Source: Vigna angularis (taxonomy: Eukaryota > Streptophyta > Magnoliopsida > Fabales > Fabaceae). From it: a stretch of 64,000 nucleotides of DNA. The stretch covers positions 27,105,306-27,169,305 of the forward strand of contig NC_068978.1 of assembly GCF_016808095.1 (NCBI RefSeq). The letters run 5' to 3'. The position numbers were made by a program, and so were the translations under genes. Positions within the stretch are counted from its first letter, which is position 1. Each line of letters opens with the position of its first letter. A model generated the notes under the pieces. That model was not told the origin of the DNA, did no database searches, and worked only from the letters and a program-made list of their open reading frames with translations. Below are positions 34,193 through 44,978 of this stretch, piece after piece.

Positions 34193-35967
34193 AAATAGAC
34201 CACACTTAGTCCTTTGCACTCCTGGGCAAAATCTAGACACGAATCAGGGAATCGTTCAAAGGACATTAGATGTACGACACAAACTCACTACACAGAAAAT
34301 GAAGACTCGTACGGAAAAGAAAAGAATTTTACAGTTCTAAAGAAATCTAGACAACGAAAAAAGGTAGACAATTTCTGTCACAAAATCACAGAAAACAGAT
34401 ACTCACAGAAATCATCCAAGCAATTCAAAACGTGGTAAAACAATTAATCAGCTCAAGAGGTGAATCAAAAATAACAAAACCTCACAGATGCACTATCAGT
34501 GTTTCTCTCAAGTGTCTAGGATAAAGAATTTCAACTCAATGCACTCAAGAGAGCAAACACAAACAGACTTGGCAAGCCTCTAAAATCAACACTCAGAAAC
34601 ATATGCATGTTCAAATCAAAAGGTCTTTTATGGCTGTAATGGGGCCAAGGACAAGGAAGGATAAATATGGATAAGTAGCTACAAACCACAAGAAATAGAG
34701 GAGCAATGGGGAACAAGTGTAAACACAGTCAAATCACACCCAAACCTCTAATTCAATCTTCTTCTTGACTCCATTATTCACAAAATTGTTTTTTTTTATT
34801 TTTTTTATTTTTTTTTTTCATCTTGTCTCTTTTCTTTTCTTTCTTTATCACTCAACAGGATCATATTTCCAAAAATAAAACAAGATGAGGAACCAACTAG
34901 CCAATTTATAAGAATCCCCAGGGAGACCACACTTATTCACAAAACACTTCCAAAGCTCCAAAATTTCCTAAGGTTAAGGTAATCATGGTTTTTCACTTAG
35001 GTCGAATGTATGAGCTTTAAAACAAAGAAATGGATACAATATAGGCTCAAAGGGGTTATCAAATGATAATAACAGGGTAGGCTTATTTGGCTAATGAGGT
35101 TCAAGAAATAAAATGCCTTTATCATTTCTAAACATGCATATCCATCAAGAGTCATCAATAAGAGTCAAGCCAAGGCATATGTGCAAGCAATCAAGAGACA
35201 TGTCACACGCAAGAAAGAAATAAAGTGGCTCAAATTCTCACACAGGGTATTTGTCACAATCAATCAACCTCTTAAACATCATAATCATTTTCCAAGCAGA
35301 GAAAAGCAAGGATTTCAAACCATGAGTATTAAGTAAGTGAAGGAAATATCTACAACTTTAACAGAGTCCAGAATTTAAGGGAAAAATCTAAAATTGCACA
35401 CAAAACACACTAAAAACAATTTAAAATAGAAAAAATTTAACACTCAAACAAAAATTTTAACACACAAAACAAAGAACAATCAGAATCTCTCCCAATAGAC
35501 CACACTTAAACTACACATTGTCCTCAATGTGTTCTAAGCATACATCAGCAATAACAGGAAACATATTATGGACAAGTGCAATAAAAGGTAAGGAAAAATA
35601 GAAGAAATTTTCAGTAACATCCACAGTAGATGTTATCATTGACATCCATCAGTAGATGCCTTAAATCACCCAACACCCATCAGTAAATGCTAATATTATT
35701 ATTTATTTATTTATTTTGAAAAAGGGACGACCGGCACTGTGACAACAGTTTCGGTGGGAATGACCGGAACTGTTGCTATAGTGAAAAATAAATTTGCCTA
35801 TAAATAAGCCATTCTTCGGCGTCCGAGCGGCATTTCCCGACTGCCCACTCTCTCTCTACTCTCCTCCGAGCGTCTGGAGTCTGCGCGGAGCCTCTGCCAC
35901 CGTGCCTTCTGAAGAGTCTGAGATCCGCGAGGAGCTTCTCCGCCAGCCCTACTTCTCCAGGTCAGTC
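34193..35967 (-). other. Non-coding retrotransposon internal region next to D4
   Basis: AT-rich, no protein homology seen. It shares phrases with the untranslated 3' region of element B ('tttatcatttctaaac', a long T-run at 34790-34820). On the minus strand it runs into D4 as internal DNA runs into a 3' LTR ('aagtgtggtctattt' then TGATGAG). It is probably the 3' end of a minus-strand D element. The last 170 bases (35795-35967) differ: a TATA-like CTATAAATA at about 35797 followed by a GC-richer, CT-rich leader-like stretch of unknown origin. Confidence 0.5.
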
Positions 35968-38133
35968 TGATGAGTTAATATTTTCTTCACTTTAATTAGT
36001 TTATTGTACCAAATTTAATCAGGGAAGTGTGCTAAAATGTCCAGTATTATTCCGTTTTTGCTAATTGTGCGTAATTTGATCGGAAATTCTTATTTTAATT
36101 AATTTGAATTATCTGAGACTAATTATTTGCATTATTAATTGAAGAAAAATTATTGGATATTATTTTGGGACTGAAAGAGAAAATTATCATCAATCACGTT
36201 TTAAACCAAAATGAGAAACAAAGTGAAAAAGATTTTATTTGCATTTTGTACACAGAAATGGCTTATGGAAACCGTACAGCAACGTTGCTCTACTACATCC
36301 ACATAGAGAAGTTTTCAATTTGGTTGGAATGCAAAGGTAGAGTGCGGTTTTCAATTTGGAAAACTGATTCACGTGGTGAAATAAAGGGCTGCCACAATTC
36401 CTAAGCAATTGTCACGGCATGGGTCCATCTACCAAGAGAAAAGTTATTTTTTTTAATTCTTGGAACAGATATGCAGACATTCTCATTCCTTTTCTCAAGT
36501 GATGGCACAAGGGCCTATTGGAAAACTTATTTTTTTGGACAGCATCTACTCTATGTTGGCACAAAGGTGGGAGCCACTACACTTTCTCTTGGCTGGAACG
36601 TGATTAACATATGAAAGAGCAACACTTATCCAGCTCACATTCAGCTCACGGTATTTGCACATGTAAGAGAAGCTTTTTGCTGTCACAGCTGCACTTGGAA
36701 AGAACACGCTGCCATGTCCAGCAGAGGAGAGCTCACGGGAATGAGGAGCTAGCATCGTGAGAAGGATCAGCAGTCACACCAGCTGGAAGGAAAGCACACA
36801 GAAATGAAAGAGGAGCATCCAGCAGTTGGGAGAAAAACGTCCAAACTGCCAACCAAGAATGAGGAGTGATGATGGGCTTTAGGTGTGTGCTTGGAGAGAA
36901 TACAGCAGTAGCACCATCCAACAAGCATCACCATCCAGCAAGAAATGAAGCTAAGTCCAGCAAGAGAAGAAGCATCATCCAACTCATCATCCAACAAGCA
37001 TGAGAGGTGCACGGAGATTAGATTCAAGGGAGCACAATAATGGTGATTAATTGGTTGAAGGAAGTCAAAAAGATGGAAGACCCCTTGCTGTTTTGGAACG
37101 TCCAGGAGAAGCATGTCAATTCATTGACTTTGGAGAGAAAGAAAGAAGCTCTCACGGCTGGATGGAGAAGGAGGCAGCCCTTATGCACATTTTGGAAGAT
37201 CCAGAGACACTCACGGTGCTTGAGAAGACCACGTTCCAGCTAGGAGAAAGAAGTGGTGTAGTGATGTTTTAGGTGCTGATTCAAATAAAAAAGGAGGCAC
37301 ATTCATTTTATTTTTAAGAGAAATGTGGACATTCATTTATGGAGGGGTCAATTTCTTTTAAAAGAAGCATATTTTATTCATTCATCAAAGAAGTGGCATG
37401 GTCATGAAGTGGCAATATGAGAATGGAGGGCCCCTTTGTTGTTTTTGATACGTAGGAGGTGATAAGAAATGTGCTAGGAGGAAAAGGTCAAAAGGTGGGC
37501 ATCATATTACTGTATTTTCGTTTTTACTGTTCCAGATTTATTTTTACTGTTTCATATTACTGTATTTTCGTTTTTACTGTTTTGTAAAATTTATTGTTTT
37601 ACTGTTTTTACTGTTTTCTATATTTTTCATTTTTGTATTTTATGTTTTTCTGTATTTTCGCTTTTACTGTTCCAGATTTATTTTTACTATTTCAAATTAC
37701 TGTGTTTTCGTTTTTACTGTACCAATTTCGTTTTTACTGTTTTAAATTCGTTTTACTGTTTTTAATTCGTTTTTACTTTTTATGGTTTATTTTTACTAAT
37801 GTTTTTACTTTCGTGTTCAATGTTTTACGTTTTTTTTTCACGTTTACTGTTCCAGCGTTTTATTTTTCAATGTCCTGATGAATTTTGCATTCTTTTATTT
37901 TTACTATCTTTTACCAGTTCAGTTTTTACCATTTTGAAATTTATTTCAACATTTTAATTCAGTCGTGTTTAATTTTCATCTGCAACCAAAAACAATCAAA
38001 ACCCCCCTTTTCGTGTTAAATCTGAGACTAAACCATGATATTGGTCCTTGAGAGATGACCTAGGAGTCACATTCTAGAACTATACTGCATTATTTTCGTG
38101 TAATCAACTTTTGTGTGCGGTGATCGCTCAACA
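35968..38133 (+). mobile_element. LTR D5 (5' LTR of a family D element)
   Basis: Starts TGATGAGTTAATATTTTCTTC, has the 'TTTTTACTGTT' zone (37510-37930) and the conserved end box 'ggtccttgagagatgaccta' (38042-38061), and ends CTCAACA just before a tRNA-Asp primer site. This is the copy that shows what D1-D4 are: LTRs of a tRNA-Asp-primed Ty3 element. Confidence 0.82.
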
Positions 38134-38136
38134 AAA

Positions 38137-38153
38137 TGGCGTCGCTGCCGGGG
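38137..38153 (+). other. Primer binding site (tRNA-Asp), D5, first copy
   Basis: TGGCGTCGCTGCCGGGG: two mismatches to the tRNA-Asp complement, three bases after the LTR end. Confidence 0.8.
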
Positions 38154-39020
38154 ACCAATGCAGGTTTGGTTTCAGATTTCATTATGTAAATTTTTTGTTA
38201 ATATGTGTGTTTTGTCTTGTATATTTTTGTAGCCGACAACGACACCTTCAGCAAATTTTGACAGCATTGTCACTTCAGTTCAGATTTTTGTTTTAGATTT
38301 TTACTGTGTTAATATATGTTGTGTTAATATATGTTTAGTCTTTTATATTTTTATTGTGTTATGTTTTGTATTATGTCTGTTAAATAAAAAAAAATTATTT
38401 TTGTGTTGTTTTGTGTGCGTGTAACATGTATAAATGTGTTGTGATTTATCTGTTTCGTAATTTTTAGTATTTAGTTTTTATTTGTTTTATTGTTTTTACT
38501 ATTTCCTATATTTTTCATTTTTTGTATTTTATGTTTTTCTGTATTTTCGCTTTTACTGTTCCAGATTTATTTTTACTGTTTAAAGTTACTGTATTTTCGT
38601 TTTTACTGTACCAATTTCGTTTTTACTGTTTTAAATTCATTTTACTGTTTTTAATTCGTTTTTACTTTTTACGGTTTATTTTTACTGATGTTTTTACTTT
38701 CGTGTTCAATGTTTTACGTTTTTTTTTCACGTTTACTATTCCAGCGTTTTATTTTTCAATGTCCTGATGAATTTTGCATTCTTTTATTTTTACTATCTTT
38801 TAGTTTTTACCATTTTGAAATTTATTTCAACATTTTAATTCAGTCGTGTTTAATTTTCATCTGTAACCAAAAACAATCAAAACCCCCCTTTTCGTGTTAA
38901 ATCTGAGACTGAACCACGATATTGGTCCTTGAGAGACGACCTAGGAGTCACATTCTAGCACTATGCCGCATTATTTTTGTGCAATCAACTTTTGTGTGCG
39001 GTGCGACCCGCTCAACAAAA

Positions 39021-39036
39021 TGGCGCCGCTGCCGGG
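39021..39036 (+). other. Primer binding site (tRNA-Asp), D5, second copy
   Basis: TGGCGCCGCTGCCGGG, one mismatch. It lies in the second unit of the tandem duplication, after GCGACCCGCTCAACA, which matches the end of D3 (GCGACCCGCGTACCA). Confidence 0.82.
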
Positions 39037-39480
39037 AACCAATGCAGGTTTGGTTTCAGATTTCGTTATGTAAATTTTTTGTTAATATGTGTGTTTTGTC
39101 TTGTATATTTTTGTAGACGACAACGACACCTTCAACAAATTTTGGCAGCGTTGTCACTTCAATTCAGGTTTTTATTTTAGATTTTTACTGTGTTAATATA
39201 TGTTGTGTTAATATATGTTTAGTCTTTTATATTTTTATTGTGTTGTGTTTTGTATTATGTCTGTTAAATAAAAAAAAATTATTTTTATGTGTTGTTTTGT
39301 GTGCGTGTAACATGTATAAATGTGTTGTGATTTATCTATTTCGTAATTTTTAGTATTTAGTTTTTATTTGTTTTATTTTTATTTTTCCATGTCTACCTAT
39401 TCTGGCTATGTGAATACTGCTTATTCTGTTGATGCCTCTAGCTATGACTCTATTCCTGCATATTACTATTTTTAATTCTG

Positions 39481-40137
39481 TTGATTTCTATGATGAGAAC
39501 AATGTCTCATCCTCAAACTTCTGAGACCTCCCGTTGGGAGCCGGTTCCACCTACTGAGGATGGTGATCATTTAATTCTCACCACTGGACTGATAAATTTG
39601 TTGCCCCATTTTTATGGAGTTGCGAATGAATGCCCACATACGCATTTGGAAAAGTTCTATGGAATTTGCTGTTATATGAAACCTCTAAATGTCCCGGATG
39701 ATCACATTTTCTTGAGGGCATTTCCACATTCATTACAAGGAGCAGCTAAGGATTGGCTGTATTGTCTTCCTCCAGGACTCATTACCAAATGGGAAGATCT
39801 TGAGAAAAAATTTCTGAGCAAATTCTCCCCTGTGCAATATGCTTATAACAACGATCCTAGATGAAATGACCCGAGTTTGGGATGGTTCGATGCTCCACAG
39901 AAATATCAGGAAGCACCATCTCAGGATACTTTTATGCCTCCGCTAGTCCAGCAATATCAAAGTCAGCAGTATAATGCTTATGCCCAAACAACCCCTCAGC
40001 CTTCTACTTCTGAGCTCACATTGCAGGAGTTATTGGAGCAGATGACCATGCAGAACATGCAGTTTCACAAAGAGAGCATGAAGATCCAGCAGGAAACTCA
40101 AACTGCCATGCAGAATCTGAGTGATCAGATCGGGTAG
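39481..40137 (+). pseudogene. Family D element gag (broken, internally deleted)
   Basis: Reads LINLLPHFYGVANECPHTHL, then FYGICCYMKPLNVPDDHIFL, AFPHSLQGAAKDWLYCLPPG and LEKKFLSKFSP, a typical plant Ty3 gag domain. A TGA follows NNDPR (39862), where related gags have Trp. Then SLGWFDAPQKYQEA and a glutamine-rich helix (LQELLEQMTMQNMQF) lead to a TAG where Gln is expected (40135). The segment between KFSP and NNDPR is shorter than in full gags, so the middle is deleted. Confidence 0.78.
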
Positions 40138-40990
40138 ATGGTCACTCTTGCACCTAAGGAGAATGCTGAAGATTTTGAGGCCCAGGCAGGAATAAGCAAT
40201 ACCTTTCAGATAGGTAGACCATTTTTATCTTCCACCGTGGAGGTAAACGTACCTCAACTTGAATGTGCAGTTGATGAATTGGAAATTCATGAGAAAATTT
40301 ATACTGAGCAAAAACATGTTTATTCTGAAACTGAGATTACAAGCTCTTTATTTGATTTGCTTATACATTCAATTGCTTGTGATTTGTTGCACAATGATTC
40401 TACAGATTTTAGGATTGAAACTGATATAGATTTGATTGACAATTCTGAAGTTTTTGATTCAGTTTTAGTCTCTGAAACCATTGGTATAAATGTTGTGTTG
40501 AATGAACATGATTACAGTGATGAAATTTCCATTGATAATAGCTTTGAACTGAATGTGGATTTTGTTGATGATGCATATGTCAATATTGATTTTGAGACAG
40601 GAATTTTGCAATTGCATAACATGATAGAGTTAGAACAAAACTTCGATCTGACTCAGTTTTCTGAGAATTGTGTGATTGTGAATCTGATTCTTGCCCGATT
40701 TGTATTGAAATTGATTATGTGTTACAAACAGATTCTAAATTCATAACAGATGCTATTGATTATGAGTTTGATGACCAGGTTACAAAAGTAAATGAGAATA
40801 CAGGTACTGACATAGAGGAAATAATGATAGATGAAGGAAAGTATACTGCTATTTCTCTTATTACTTCGGTGTCACAGACTGAAAACCTGTTGGTGGACAG
40901 AAGGCTCCTGATTTTATTGATTCAACAACTTCCTCGGAGAAGAAGAAAGAAAAGTCTCGATTTAAGTTAGAGGGCAGTACTGGGCGAGCT
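40138..40990 (+). pseudogene. Acidic ORF following gag in the D5 element
   Basis: A 202-codon frame (40138-40746) that overlaps a second one to about 40967. It is very rich in Asp, Glu, Ile and Asn (for example DFRIETDIDLIDNSEVFDSV) with no RT, protease or integrase signature. Where the frames overlap, frame two gives the cysteine cluster CDCESDSCPIC. Its start continues from gag after the TAG, so it is probably the C-terminal part of a gag-like polyprotein in a non-autonomous element. I do not recognise the family. Confidence 0.5.
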
Positions 40991-41288
40991 GCTCCTGAAG
41001 ACATCTTCGCCGGATCCTGAGGTGGAAGATATCTCACTGATGGTCCAGATTTGACAATTGCCACCATGACCAGGAGTACTCTTCTTCCTCATTATGTACA
41101 TATTATTTAGCTTTTCTGGTGTGTTTTCATGGTTGTATTTATTTCATTTTAATTTTTAAATTGTGAGCATGAAATTAAAAAAAAAATAAAAAAATTAAAA
41201 TCATAATAAAATTAAGTGTCCATATTACAGTCCTTATTCAAATTTTGTTCAAATTCTGGCTACACTCGCCAACAAAAACATAAAAAAA

Positions 41289-41304
41289 ACATATATATAT
41301 ATAC

Positions 41305-41337
<33 letters not shown>

Positions 41338-41601
41338 CGTGTATATATACATACCTATATATACATGTATATGTATATACATATACATACATGTATATGT
41401 ATATACATATACATGTATATGTATATACATATACATGTACATGTACATGTATATACATATACATATATACATGTATATGTATATACATATACATATATAC
41501 ATGTATATGTATATACATGTATATGTATATACATATACACGTATATATGTATATGTATGTATATATATGTATATATATATATGTATGTATATATATATAT
41601 G

Positions 41602-41679
<78 letters not shown>
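41289..41679. repeat. (TA)n/(TACA)n microsatellite
   Basis: About 390 bases of TATA, TACATA and TGTATA mixtures just 3' of the left-arm WOX-like gene. It is absent from the mirrored position of the right arm, so it expanded after the palindrome formed. The tyrosine/isoleucine-rich frames on both strands are an artefact of the repeat. Confidence 0.95.
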
Positions 41680-41689
41680 AATATAAACT

Positions 41690-42227
41690 TTAAAATGGAA
41701 AGTGGTTATTGGATGGCAATCTTAAGGTAAGCTCCGTTGAGGGAGCTCTGGTACGGAATGCAGGAGGCATAGGTGGAGGGATTTGTTGTTCATCTCTTTC
41801 GTCGTCGATGATGATCCGAATGGGGAACAGATCCAGCAGCCTCATTGCCCTCATAACTACCCAGTCATATTCTTTCAACAAAAATTTGTATGTCAATAAT
41901 AGAAAAGGAAGAGTAAAATTCAACAAAAATAGAGATATGATCAGAGTTCTTACCATACATGTATCGCGGCAGCAAAGAAAAGATAGTGCCAGTGGGGTCT
42001 ATCTCTGCTTGCATGCGCCTGACCCGATTGCCATGGTTGTTGAACCAGCATTGCACGTTATATTCGCCGGCTTCTTCGAAAGTCCTTAGTCGAGACGCAA
42101 TCTCGAAGACTTGGGCTCTGCTTGGGTGTGTGATCCCATAATTGTATATGTTGGTCATCATCTTGATCTGATCATCAGTAAGACGCCACCGCTGACAGGT
42201 GGATCTCTCTATTTCCATCTCACTCAT
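41690..42227 (-). CDS. Miniature WUSCHEL-clade-like homeobox (WOX) gene, left palindrome arm
   Basis: Two-exon model: exon 1 42227-41954 (donor GTAAG), exon 2 41856-41690 (acceptor TAG), 146 residues, TAA stop. Residues 13-73 form a WOX-type homeodomain: [24 protein letters not shown] and [12 protein letters not shown], with the helix-3 Trp61, Phe62, Asn64 and Arg68 kept. Known WOX proteins have WFQNHKAR, so Gln, Lys and Ala of that box are changed. After the splice, LLDLFPIR (98-105) resembles the WUS box (TLxLFPxx), and ELTLRLP (133-139) resembles the C-terminal EAR-like LxLxL repression motif. WUS-clade WOX factors are nuclear regulators of stem-cell niches and are usually 170-300 residues, so this is very short. 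Start chosen because both arms keep it and the domain begins 12 residues later. It may be a decayed or captured copy; expression is unknown. Confidence 0.7.
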
Positions 42228-42956
42228 CTTTCCTCTCGAAGTATTCTAAAACATAAAATTAAAAAAATAATAATAATAAAATAAAAAGAACAATAACAAA
42301 ACAAAAAGCATAACATAAAAAAAAATATATTAGATTCTTAGTTCAGTGTTTTCTTTATTTGTTTTTGTTTCCTTTTATGTTTATTTTGTCTAGTCAGTCT
42401 TTGATGTTTCAGTGTCTAGTCTCAGATCCGTTTCACGGTCCTTGCAAAAGGGTCCTAAAAGGATCTATGTCCCGTTGTCCTTGTCCATGTTGCTCATGTA
42501 AATTAAGTTTCTGTGTTTATTCAGTTTTAAGTGGGGTACGTGGCGTTGTTATACCCGATTGTCTCTGCCATACCTTCATCGGATCTATGTCCAGTCTCAT
42601 ATATTTGATTGAAGGTATGACAGAGACAATCGGGTAGAACAACGCCACGTACCCCACTTAAAACTAGATAAACACAGAAACTTAATTTACATGAACAACA
42701 TGGACAAGGACAACTGGAGATAAATCCGTTTAGGACCCTTTTGCAAGGACCGTGAAACAGATCTGAGACTGGACACAGAAATATCAAAGACTGACTGGAC
42801 AAAATAAACCTAAAAGGAAACAAAAACAAATAAAGAAAACACTGAACTAAGAATCTAATTTTTGTTATGTTATGCTTTTTGTTTTTTTTTTGTTCTTTTT
42901 ATTTATTTTTTTTTTATTTATTTTTTTATTTTTTTTAGAATACTTCGAGAGGAAGG

Positions 42957-43494
42957 ATGAGTGAGATGGAAATAGAGAGATCCACATGTCAGCGGTGACG
43001 TCCTACTGATGATCAGATCAAGATGATGACCAACATATACAATTATGGGATCACACACCCAAGCAGAGCCCAAGTCTTCGAGATCACGTCTCGCCTAAGG
43101 ACTTTCGGAGAAGCCGGCGAATATAACGTGCAATGCTGGTTCAACAACCATGGCAATCGGGTCAGGCGCATGCAAGCAGAGATAGACCCCACTGGCACTA
43201 TCTTTTCTTTGCTGCCGCGATACATTTATGGTAAGAACTCTGATCATATCTCTATTTTTATTGAATTTTACTCTTCCTCTTCTATTATTGACATACAAAT
43301 TTTTGTTGAAAGAATATGACTGGTAGTTATGAGGGCAACGAGGTTGCTGGATCTGTTCCCCATTCCGATCATCATCGACGACGAAAGACACGAACGACAA
43401 ATTCCTCCACCTATGCCTCCTATATTCCGTACCAGAGCTCCCTCGACGGAGCTTACCTTAAGATCGCCACCTAGTAACCACTTTCCATTTTAAA
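42957..43494 (+). pseudogene. WOX-like gene, right palindrome arm (two lesions)
   Basis: Same gene model as the left arm in mirror image: exon 1 42957-43230 ending at GTAAG, exon 2 from 43327. The codon for the first homeodomain Trp is TGA (CGGTGA against CGGTGG on the left), ending the protein after 13 residues. A one-base C insertion in 'gagctcccctcg' (about 43438-43446) shifts the frame before the EAR-like motif. The rest of the homeodomain ([37 protein letters not shown]) is intact. The two copies diverge outward from the shared centre, so each has about 350-380 bp of mirrored upstream DNA. Confidence 0.8.
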
Positions 43495-43719
43495 GTTTAT
43501 ATTTTTAGCTTCTTTTTTTTTATGTTTTTGTTGGCCGAGTGTGGCTAGAATTTGAATAAGGACTGTAATATGGACACTTATTTTTTTATGTTTTTAATTT
43601 ATTTTTTTTATTTTATTATTACGAGTGTCCGAACTCAAACTGACAATAATATGTATTTATGTTTTTGTTTTTATTATGTTTTTTTTTTTAATTTCATGCT
43701 CAATTTAAAAATTAACATC

Positions 43720-44300
43720 ATTGCATATGCACCGATGATTGTACCATGGGATTCTACTACATTTGGAAGACATGTTGAGATTCCATTGCACTTGCAATAG
43801 ACCAATGTTATGGAGCTTACGTCGGGGAGAGAAGAGATTAATATTTCACTCGTTCAGTTGTAGATGCAAGCTTAGGAGAACTTTTTTATATAAAATTGAT
43901 TTATCAAGTTACTTATATCAGATCATTTCTTGATTTCAGGTATATGTTTGGTGTCAGTATCAAGATAGGGTTCAATGATGTATATGGTTTCACTAACCCC
44001 AAATGACTCGTGAAGGAAATAGATTTGATGACATTCAAGCATACATCACCAGCAATTTTGCAATGGGGAAGGAGATATATTTTCTCCCTTATATACTTGG
44101 ATAAGTGAAGTTTATTAATTTTAAAGTTTCATTTATGATTTTAGTATATGACAATTAAATTATTACCAATTTCATGCATCATTGGCAGCTACTTGTAATC
44201 TTCATACCGGAGAACATTGTTGTATGATTTTGTTTATTACACAAGTCTTCTCCCAACCTTCTTAGACAAGTAGTAGATTAGCAAGAACCTCAATGTTTGA
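43720..44300 (+). pseudogene. CACTA element C-terminal fragment (C48/Ulp1 protease-like)
   Basis: Reads APMIVPWDSTTFGRHVEIPLHL, then after an intron-like stretch VYGFTNPK, FDDIQAYITSNFAMGKEIYF (in shifted frames) and, after a probable intron ending near 44187, HHWQLLVIFIPENIVV. The HWQLLV block holds the catalytic His of the Ulp1-like peptidase region often found at the end of the CACTA ORF. Several stops and frameshifts. It belongs with 31140-32135, the middle having been filled by the insertions between. Confidence 0.6.
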
Positions 44301-44614
44301 ACTTTCTTTGTTATATAAATGTATGCTAAAGTAATTATTTTCTTAATTAGGATATAGTAAGTTCTAAGTTTATGCTTCTAAGTTGATTTATGCTTTGTAA
44401 AATATTATAAGTTTAACTTTGTATATTGAATAGATTTATGCTTCTAAGAAGTTGATTTATGATTACATTGAATGGATTTATGTTTTAATATAATTTTTAT
44501 TGAAAATATTAGCTTGTGGATTGTTCTGGACTGTTCTGGTTATTAAATGTATGCAGTTTGTTTCTACAGTTGGGAATGTTGCATAAACGAACTTGTTCTT
44601 AAAACAAACAGGGG

Positions 44615-44978
44615 AATATGCCTCGATTATGACCATAACTGAGACAGAAAACCCTGTATGGCATCGGTTCAAGTCACAACCGAGGTAGAAAGACTGGCAA
44701 AAAAGCAAAAAAAATAAAAATAAAAAACATTCTACTGCCTCGGTTGAGACCTGAATCGAGGCAATAGAGTCCGAGATATTGCATCGGTTCAAAAGGAACA
44801 GAGGCGAAAAGTCATTTGAAAAGAAAAAATAAAAAAAGCAAAAACCATATTGTTGCGGTTATCCTTGAACCGAGGCAAAATCCTACTTTTTTTTTGCCTC
44901 GCCTCTATTTGTCTCAATTTAAGAACCGTTGCCTATGAGCGAAAATAATTGTTATCATTTCCCTTGACTGTACTAGTG
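44615..44978 (+). mobile_element. CACTA 3' end with subterminal repeats
   Basis: Repeated inverted phrases 'gcatcggttcaa', 'ctcggttgagacc' and 'tgaaccgaggcaa' (at least six in both orientations) followed by the terminus GACTGTACTAGTG, ending in TAGTG (44974-44978). CACTA elements end CACTA...TAGTG and carry such subterminal transposase-binding repeats. Copia sequence begins immediately after. Confidence 0.8.

Larger units (their letters stand above)
37608..39375. repeat. 884-bp tandem duplication across the D5 LTR/primer-site junction
   Basis: The block holding the LTR 3' end, primer site and leader appears twice (about 37608-38491 and 38492-39375). The two primer sites, TGGCGTCGCTGCCGGGG at 38137 and TGGCGCCGCTGCCGGGA at 39021, are 884 bases apart. 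The copies differ by scattered substitutions and small indels, so the event is not recent. Confidence 0.88.
41150..43716. repeat. 2.6-kb palindrome carrying two WOX-like genes
   Basis: The left arm 41150-42578 is the reverse complement of the right arm 42610-43716, with a 31-base loop (42579-42609). Inner boundary: 'cataccttca' against 'tgaaggtatg'. Outer boundary: 'tttttaaattgtgagcatgaaatt' type sequence (41155-41176) against 43690-43716. The left arm is longer mainly because of the TA/CA microsatellite. It sits between the D5 internal region and remnants of the CACTA element. Confidence 0.9.

Noticed and set aside
41216..41730. Tyrosine/isoleucine-rich ORFs on both strands
   Set aside because: Translation of a TA/CA microsatellite.
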